A stretch of DNA of 64,000 nt. Source: Methanothermococcus thermolithotrophicus DSM 2095 (GTDB lineage Archaea > AGJL01 > Methanococci > Methanococcales > Methanococcaceae). The translations under genes were made by a program, and so were the position numbers. Where the stretch lies: the NCBI RefSeq assembly GCF_946463545.1, contig NZ_OX296583.1, positions 682,001-746,000 of the forward strand. Direction: 5' to 3'. Positions 58,946-64,000 of this stretch are shown here, in pieces (position 1 is the first letter of the stretch; every line of letters starts with the position of its first letter). Under the pieces are notes generated by a model. The model was given only the letters and a program-made list of their open reading frames with translations. It ran no database searches and had not been told where the DNA came from.

Positions 58946-60049
58946 TTAATTTTCAGATTTAACTAGTTTCATTAGCTCCTCTGGCCTATGTAATTCCCCT
59001 CCAATTTTATCCACTAAAACAACATCACATTTAGCATACTTCATAACTTCCCCATGTATCTGACCTAGGTTCATTTCTGGAACAATTATTTTTGAAGCCT
59101 TTAAACCACTTATAAGTTCTCCAGGGAATGGGTAAACTGTCATCAGTCTTATGTACCCAACATCTACTCCTTCCTCTCTAAGCACCTCTACAGTGTGTTT
59201 TACAGTTCTTGAAGGAGTTCCATAGCACACGAATATTGTTTCACTATCAAGGTATTTTCCTTCGTACTTTACAATATCATCTTTATTTTTCAATATCTTG
59301 TTGCATATTCTTCTAACTAATTTATCGTGCGTTTCTGCAGAAACATCAGGATAACCATATTCGTTGTGGGTTAATCCAGTTATATGAATGTTGTAACCTT
59401 CCCCAAATACAGGCATTGGCGGAACTTCCTTGTCAAAAGGATATGGCTTTTTACATGGCTTTTCATCAGGGAGCTCCCTATTTATTATTTCAAAATTATC
59501 ATGTAAAACCACTTTTTCCCTCATGTGTCCCACTATTTCATCACTCATTAAGAAAACTGGAACTCTATATTTTTCTGAATAGTTAAAAGCCATTATTGTA
59601 AAGTCATACATCTCTTGGACTGATGATGGTACCAAGACGATAGGCTCATAATCACCATGGCTTCCCCATCTAACTTGCATCATGTCTCCCTGACTTGCAG
59701 CAGTAGGTTGTCCGGTTGAAGGTCCACCCCTTTGAATATTAACTATGACACAGGGGGTTTCAGTCATAAATGCGTAGCCTATATTTTCCTGCATCAAACT
59801 AAATCCTGGCCCACTTGTGGCAGTCATGGATTTTGAACCTGCCCAGCTCGCACCTATAACTGCGGCCATGCTTCCAATTTCATCCTCCATTTGAACATAA
59901 TTACCTCCCACTTTTGGAAGTTTTTTTGCCATTCCTTCCGCAATTTCTGTAGATGGGGTTATTGGATAACCTCCGAAAAACCTGCAACCTGCTTTTATGG
60001 CTCCTTCAACACAGGCCATATTTCCCTGCATAAATTCAACTTTAGTCAT
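58946..60049 (-). CDS. korA: 2-oxoglutarate:ferredoxin oxidoreductase alpha subunit
   Basis: 367 residues. N-terminal pyrimidine-binding domain (MQGNMACVEGAIKAGCRFFG, YPITPSTEIAEGMA, TSGPGFSLMQENIGYAF) and C-terminal domain II (YIRLMTVYPFPGELISGLKA). It makes 2-oxoglutarate reductively for biosynthesis (incomplete reductive TCA). The other subunits are not adjacent. GGTGATAACTC precedes ATG 60049. It converges with the SelA-like gene. Confidence 0.85.
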   Translation of the reverse strand: MTKVEFMQGNMACVEGAIKAGCRFFGGYPITPSTEIAEGMAKKLPKVGGNYVQMEDEIGSMAAVIGASWAGSKSMTATSGPGFSLMQENIGYAFMTETPCVIVNIQRGGPSTGQPTAASQGDMMQVRWGSHGDYEPIVLVPSSVQEMYDFTIMAFNYSEKYRVPVFLMSDEIVGHMREKVVLHDNFEIINRELPDEKPCKKPYPFDKEVPPMPVFGEGYNIHITGLTHNEYGYPDVSAETHDKLVRRICNKILKNKDDIVKYEGKYLDSETIFVCYGTPSRTVKHTVEVLREEGVDVGYIRLMTVYPFPGELISGLKASKIIVPEMNLGQIHGEVMKYAKCDVVLVDKIGGELHRPEELMKLVKSEN

Positions 60050-60118
60050 GAGTTATCACCTTACCAAGATATTATATACTGATGATGAATTATACAACAT
60101 TATTATCGAAAATACTAT

Positions 60119-61027
60119 TTATTTTTCTGTAACGTAGTTATATAGATTTTCCACATTTTCCCTTATTCCATATTTTTTAAAGTATCTAAGTAAGTTTTCC
60201 AAATCTCTTTTTAAATAAAATTCACTATCGTACTCAACTTCATCAAATGGTAAATTATATATCTTTCCCTTTTTTCCAACTTCTATAGCTTGAGGCCAGT
60301 CTATAATTACAAAGTTCCCTTCTTGATCTACCAAAATATTGAATTCACTTAAATCTCCATGAACGTATCCTAAGTTATAGGCCTTTTTTACTTCATCAAT
60401 AATATCCCAGAAGAACTTATTTATATCGATATCTAGAGCTCCTAAATCTACCTTTTTTAATTCATCCCCATTTAGTTTTCCCATAATAATTGCATGCCTA
60501 TTTTGTTCTATTGGTTCCGGGACTTTAACTATGGGAAAAAGCCTATCTAAAACATTAAATTCCTTTTCTGCAGTTAATCTAGAAGCATAAAGCCAGCTTA
60601 TATGCCTTTTATTGGCTAAATAATCCCTATACCTTTTTCCTCTTGTAAAACAAGTTCTTCCTAACTTATGGAACTTTAAAACTGCTTCTCTGTTGTTTTC
60701 AAGAAGTATATTGTACACGTCCCCTTCCTTTCCAACTCCCAATTTACCTCCTATTGCAACAATAAGGCCTTTTTTAACAAATGCATTTATAGCCAGGATA
60801 TCATAACCCCAGTGAGAAAGTCTATATCCGTAGCTAGATCTATTTATGAGTTTGAATTTATCCAGTCTTCTCAATCTGAAAAGCACTTCTTTTCCATGAA
60901 AACCCGTTTTTCTAATTATTTCATCTAATGGAACCCATTCATGGTGTTTCATCAGTATTTCTATTATCTTCAGTACTTTCCAGTCTTCTTCCTTCATTTC
61001 TTTTAAAGTATTGATTAATTTTTCTAT
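60119..61027 (-). CDS. rio2: RIO2 family protein kinase, apparent AUA start
   Basis: 302 residues from ATA 61027. An N-terminal winged helix (KVLKIIEILMKHHEWVPLDE, HGKEVLFRLRRLDKFKLINR) precedes the RIO kinase: GGKLGVGKEGDVYNILLE (P-loop), GYVHGDLSEFNILVDQ (catalytic), FVIIDWPQ (metal-binding). It acts in 40S-type ribosome maturation. The perfect site GGAGGTG (61039-61033) lies 5 nt before an ATA. That start fits the length of other Rio2 N-termini. TTG 61075 and ATG 60997 have no ribosome site. Confidence 0.85.
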   Translation of the reverse strand: MEKLINTLKEMKEEDWKVLKIIEILMKHHEWVPLDEIIRKTGFHGKEVLFRLRRLDKFKLINRSSYGYRLSHWGYDILAINAFVKKGLIVAIGGKLGVGKEGDVYNILLENNREAVLKFHKLGRTCFTRGKRYRDYLANKRHISWLYASRLTAEKEFNVLDRLFPIVKVPEPIEQNRHAIIMGKLNGDELKKVDLGALDIDINKFFWDIIDEVKKAYNLGYVHGDLSEFNILVDQEGNFVIIDWPQAIEVGKKGKIYNLPFDEVEYDSEFYLKRDLENLLRYFKKYGIRENVENLYNYVTEK

Positions 61028-61075
61028 GTTTGCACCTCCAAATGAAGATAGTGAATGATCTTCGATAAGTATCAA

Positions 61076-61266
61076 TTGACATTATTTTATTAGATTTATT
61101 ATAACTATGGATTATTATTTAAATTAAATATTGGTAAAACTTTCATTAAGCATCAATTTTTCATATAAAAGTAGATATTTAGTAGATGATATATATAATT
61201 TGATTAGTATATTTAGTTAAATAACATGTTAAATAACGAATAAATCTAAATTATTTGGTGGTTGAG
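61076..61266. other. AT-rich intergenic region
   Basis: No gene or clear palindrome is visible; it holds the divergent promoters of rio2 and the hexuloisomerase gene. Confidence 0.4.
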
Positions 61267-61824
61267 TTGTTTTCAAATGCCGTAAACTCATTAATAGAAA
61301 ATTTGGAGGTTTTAAAAAAATTCGAACTCGATGACGAATTAAAAAATAAAGTAGAACAATTTTTAGAAATTATAACCAACTCAAAAAATATCTTTATTTA
61401 TGGAGTAGGTAGAAGTGGACTTGTTGGAAAGGCATTTGCCATGAGACTTATGCACTTAGGATTAAACTCATATTTTGTGGGAGAATCAACCTGTCCAGCA
61501 ATTAAAAAAGGGGATTCATTAATAGTTATCTCATGTAGTGGGGAAACATCCTCTGTTGTTAATGTTTTAAAAAAAGTCCAAGATATGAATAAGGAATCAA
61601 AGAATATTAAAACTGTTTCAATAACACGAAAATGCAATAATACAGTTGAAAAATTATCCGACCTTTGGATACCTTTAGAAATATTGAATAAAAAGGATTT
61701 TCCAATGGGCACACTTTTTGAAGAGATTTCCCTCATATTTTTGGACATAGTAACTACATTACTAATGAAAAAACTTGGAATCTCAGAAGAGGAAATGAAA
61801 AAAAATCACAATAACCTACAGTAA
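61267..61824 (+). CDS. hxlB: 6-phospho-3-hexuloisomerase
   Basis: 185 residues. SIS fold: IFIYGVGRSGLVGKAFAMRL, FVGESTCPAIKKGDSLIVIS, CSGETSSVV and FPMGTLFEEISLIFLD match MJ1247, which isomerises 6-phospho-3-hexulose and fructose-6-phosphate (ribulose-monophosphate pathway in reverse makes pentoses). The start is TTG 61267 with GGTGG five bases upstream; the longer frame from TTG 61255 begins inside that site. Confidence 0.87.
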   Translation: MFSNAVNSLIENLEVLKKFELDDELKNKVEQFLEIITNSKNIFIYGVGRSGLVGKAFAMRLMHLGLNSYFVGESTCPAIKKGDSLIVISCSGETSSVVNVLKKVQDMNKESKNIKTVSITRKCNNTVEKLSDLWIPLEILNKKDFPMGTLFEEISLIFLDIVTTLLMKKLGISEEEMKKNHNNLQ

Positions 61825-61979
61825 TATTATATAATTATTTAAGCTAATCTTTGATTATACCGTTTGACAAAAGAGAATATTATATTTACTCACATATCAG
61901 TAATTTTAATGGTAATGTTTAATTACAACTATAAACGACCATATGAATAATAATATAAAAAATCATCATAGGTGAAGCC

Positions 61980-63065
61980 ATGAAATTCGGATGGATACTG
62001 GCAAATGGAGAATCATGGGATGAAAGGAAAGAAAACGTAAAAGATGCACTGGAAAGTTCAATTCCAGGTGTAATGGTTAACAGAGAAGATATTGAAAGTG
62101 TAAGAGAACTAGGAAACATATCGGTAATATCAAATGATTTAGGTGCAGATATTGTTGTAATAAACAAAAACGAAGATTTAGAAATTTTAAAGAATGCATG
62201 GGAACTGGGCAAAAAGACTGGAGTCTATGTTCCTATTGAAAGTAAAGAAGATGAAGTATTTGCTTCAGAAGTTAGCAGACTCGAATACGTCAACTACATT
62301 ATTTTGGAGGGAAAAGACTGGACAATAATTCCTCTAGAAAACCTCATTGCAGACTTATTTAATGAAGACGTAAAAATAGTTGCAGTAGTTAACAGCGTTG
62401 ATGAAGCTGAAACATCCTATGAAATCTTAGAAAAAGGTGTTGATGGAGTCGTATTAATTCCGAAAGACACCAACGAAATCAAAGAGTTCTCAAGATTGAT
62501 AGAAAAAATGAATGCAGAAAAAATAGAACTAGATGTTGCCACAATTGTAAATGTTGAACCTGTTGGAAGTGGAGACAGAGTTTGTATAGATACCTGTTCA
62601 ATGATGAAAACTGGAGAAGGTATGTTAATAGGTTCTTACTCAAGAGGCATGTTTTTAGTTCATTCTGAAACTGTTGAAAACCCATACGTTTCCACAAGAC
62701 CATTTAGAGTAAATGCTGGCCCAGTCCATGCATACATCCTATGCCCAGGAAATAAGACAAAATATTTAAGTGAGTTAAAAGCAGGGGATAGAGTCTTAGT
62801 AATTAACAGCGAAGGAATGACAAAAGAAACAGTTATTGGCAGAGTTAAAATAGAAAAAAGACCATTAATGCTTATTGAAGCTGAATACAACGGAGACATA
62901 ATAAGAACTGTACTCCAAAACGCTGAAACTATAAGGTTGGTCGGAGAAGATGGGCAACCAATATCTGTGGTAGATTTAAAACCAGGGGATAAAGTTTTAA
63001 TAAAAGCCGATGAAAACGCAAGACATTTTGGAATGGCCATTAAAGAGACTATTATAGAAAAATAG
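61980..63065 (+). CDS. aroB': 3-dehydroquinate synthase II (archaeal, ADTH pathway)
   Basis: 361 residues. Converts 2-amino-3,7-dideoxy-D-threo-hept-6-ulosonate to 3-dehydroquinate with NAD, replacing AroB in methanogens. Conserved WDERKENVKDALESSIPGVM, VEPVGSGDRVCIDTCSMM, GEGMLIGSYSRGMFLVHSE and STRPFRVNAGPVHAY are the MJ1249-type signatures. GGTGAAGCC precedes the ATG. Its last codons (KETIIEK-stop) are copied downstream. Confidence 0.94.
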   Translation: MKFGWILANGESWDERKENVKDALESSIPGVMVNREDIESVRELGNISVISNDLGADIVVINKNEDLEILKNAWELGKKTGVYVPIESKEDEVFASEVSRLEYVNYIILEGKDWTIIPLENLIADLFNEDVKIVAVVNSVDEAETSYEILEKGVDGVVLIPKDTNEIKEFSRLIEKMNAEKIELDVATIVNVEPVGSGDRVCIDTCSMMKTGEGMLIGSYSRGMFLVHSETVENPYVSTRPFRVNAGPVHAYILCPGNKTKYLSELKAGDRVLVINSEGMTKETVIGRVKIEKRPLMLIEAEYNGDIIRTVLQNAETIRLVGEDGQPISVVDLKPGDKVLIKADENARHFGMAIKETIIEK

Positions 63066-63225
63066 GCATAATGCCAATTGGATCCAACTTTTTTAAAGGA
63101 GTTGGATGGAGATTGGATTACCAGTTCCTTATTAACTACTAAAAGACATTACCAAGTAAAACGGTAGTGCATTCTTTGGATCCAACCTTTTTTAAAGGTT
63201 GGAAGGAAACCATTATAGAAAAATA
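63045..63225. repeat. Duplicated aroB' 3' end flanking a repeat-bounded insertion
   Basis: GAGACTATTATAGAAAAATA (63045-63064, gene end) recurs as GAAACCATTATAGAAAAATA (63206-63225). Between them lie two TTGGATCCAAC-type repeats about 100 bp apart. The second, TCCAACCTTT-TTT-AAAGGTTGGA (63181-63203), is a perfect 10-bp hairpin. The copy keeps the frame KETIIEK-stop, with two synonymous changes. Confidence 0.7.
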
Positions 63226-63280
63226 AACAAAAACTTCACTTCTTATCTTTTTTAAATTTAAAAATTAACATGGGATGAGT

Positions 63281-64000
63281 ATGAGCATAAAAATAGGTAA
63301 AACAGAATCCAAATTGAACAGTATAATTGAAGAAGAAGGAGCTCTCTATTTTGTTTTAATTGACCCTGATGAAAGTAACTATGCAGAAGTTGCAGAAAAA
63401 GTCAAAGATTACGCTGATGCCATAATAATCGGAGGAAGCATCAGCATAACAAACTTAGACGAAATTACAAAAGATATAAAAGAAATTACAAACCTTCCTA
63501 CGATTCTATTCCCTGGAAACGTAGATGGACTAACACCTCATGCCGATGCAGTATTTTACATGTCACTTATGAACTCCAAAAACCCGTACTGGATGATAAA
63601 CGCCCCTACATTAGGTTCAATTACAATTAAAAAGTATGGTCTGGAAACCATACCAATGGCGTATTTAGGTATTGAACCTATCCAAAGAACTGCTGTAGGG
63701 TTCGTTGGAGAAGTTAACGAAATACCTCAGAGAAAACCAGAAATAGCTGGGATGTACTGTTTATCTGCATCATACTTTGGAATGAGATGGGCATACTTGG
63801 AGGCGGGAAGTGGAGCAGAATATCCAGTAAGTAATGAAATAATAGGTATTTCAAAAAAATTAAGTGGCATAAATATTATAGTCGGAGGGGGCATCAGAAA
63901 ACCAGAAATAGCCTATGAAAAGGTTTTAAGTGGTGCTGATGCAGTTGTAACTGGAACGCTGATTGAGAAAAATCCAAATGCAGTTAAAGAAATGAGGGAC
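63281..64000 (+). CDS. Geranylgeranylglyceryl phosphate synthase, 3'-truncated by window edge
   Basis: 240 residues are visible. It joins geranylgeranyl diphosphate to sn-glycerol-1-phosphate, the first ether bond of archaeal lipids. TIM-barrel motifs: YFVLIDPDESN, IIIGGSISITN, ILFPGNVDGLTPHADAVFYM, CLSASYFGMRWAYLEAGSGA, IIVGGGIRKPE and AVVTGTLIEK, all of the family's phosphate- and isoprenoid-binding strands. Only a short C-terminus and stop are beyond the edge. GGGATGAGT precedes ATG 63281. Confidence 0.93.
   Translation, partial: MSIKIGKTESKLNSIIEEEGALYFVLIDPDESNYAEVAEKVKDYADAIIIGGSISITNLDEITKDIKEITNLPTILFPGNVDGLTPHADAVFYMSLMNSKNPYWMINAPTLGSITIKKYGLETIPMAYLGIEPIQRTAVGFVGEVNEIPQRKPEIAGMYCLSASYFGMRWAYLEAGSGAEYPVSNEIIGISKKLSGINIIVGGGIRKPEIAYEKVLSGADAVVTGTLIEKNPNAVKEMRD

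Noticed and set aside
60079-60092. CTGATGATGA upstream of korA as a C'/D' box
   Set aside because: Isolated, with no matching C and D boxes at suitable distance.

Overview
The window is a 64 kb piece of an AT-rich methanogenic archaeon of the order Methanococcales. It carries a selenoprotein Hdr-Vhu-Fwu operon, tRNA-Sec, an acetyl-CoA decarbonylase/synthase (CODH/ACS) gene set, Cbf5, PCNA, GINS, aIF2-alpha and ether-lipid genes. The 16S/23S genes are very G+C-rich in an AT-rich genome, which suggests a thermophile; Methanothermococcus is the best guess (inference). Genes mostly start with ATG (some TTG or GTG) behind GGTGA or GGAGG sites. Many open frames run upstream into an in-frame GTG of the ribosome binding site, and starts were trimmed accordingly.

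Layout. 1-14.3 kb: 3' part of glmS, a PAPS-reductase-like protein, a DHH nuclease, a phosphoesterase, a class III pilin beside a pilin remnant, intron-containing tRNA-Trp, a GbsR regulator/RND exporter/surface protein operon, cbf5, a ferredoxin, comE and a HisA/HisF relative. 14.5-22.6 kb (minus strand): hdrA, vhuD, vhuG, vhuA, vhuU, vhuB, fwuB. Four of these contain in-frame UGA at positions where relatives have Cys or Sec (five UGA codons in all), and each of the four is followed by a hairpin with the archaeal SECIS pattern (GAA opposite A between two stems). 22.7-23.0 kb: a C-rich structured segment behind a strong promoter, a probable unannotated small RNA. 23-31 kb: carS, an ACT protein, hom, cdhD-cdhE, tRNA-Sec, methanogenesis marker 9, arfB. 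31-34 kb: nop10, aIF2-alpha, S27e, L44e, GINS, PCNA. 34-46 kb: a LysR regulator, an aminotransferase-like protein, an MglB/MglA-like pair, an Hmd-related protein, a methyltransferase, two large exported proteins, a MinD-like ATPase, hisF. 46-52 kb: cdhA, cdhB, ferredoxin, cdhC. 52.6-57.3 kb: 23S and 16S rRNA (minus strand) without spacer tRNA-Ala or linked 5S. 57-64 kb: DUF2098 protein, SelA-like PLP enzyme, korA, rio2, 6-phospho-3-hexuloisomerase, 3-dehydroquinate synthase II, and the start of a GGGP synthase gene.

The genes join the first and last steps of hydrogenotrophic methanogenesis (Fwu; Vhu-HdrA electron bifurcation) to acetyl-CoA synthesis. The main new observations are: (1) a 19-bp motif made of two ATGAT boxes one helical turn apart, before all three cdh transcription units; (2) the C-rich RNA candidate whose repeated box is complementary to a G-rich ribosome binding site plus AUG; (3) about 48 GAGCTC palindromes, far above a rough expectation of 5-7; (4) duplicated gene tails downstream of cdhE and the dehydroquinate synthase gene; (5) an apparent AUA start codon in rio2.
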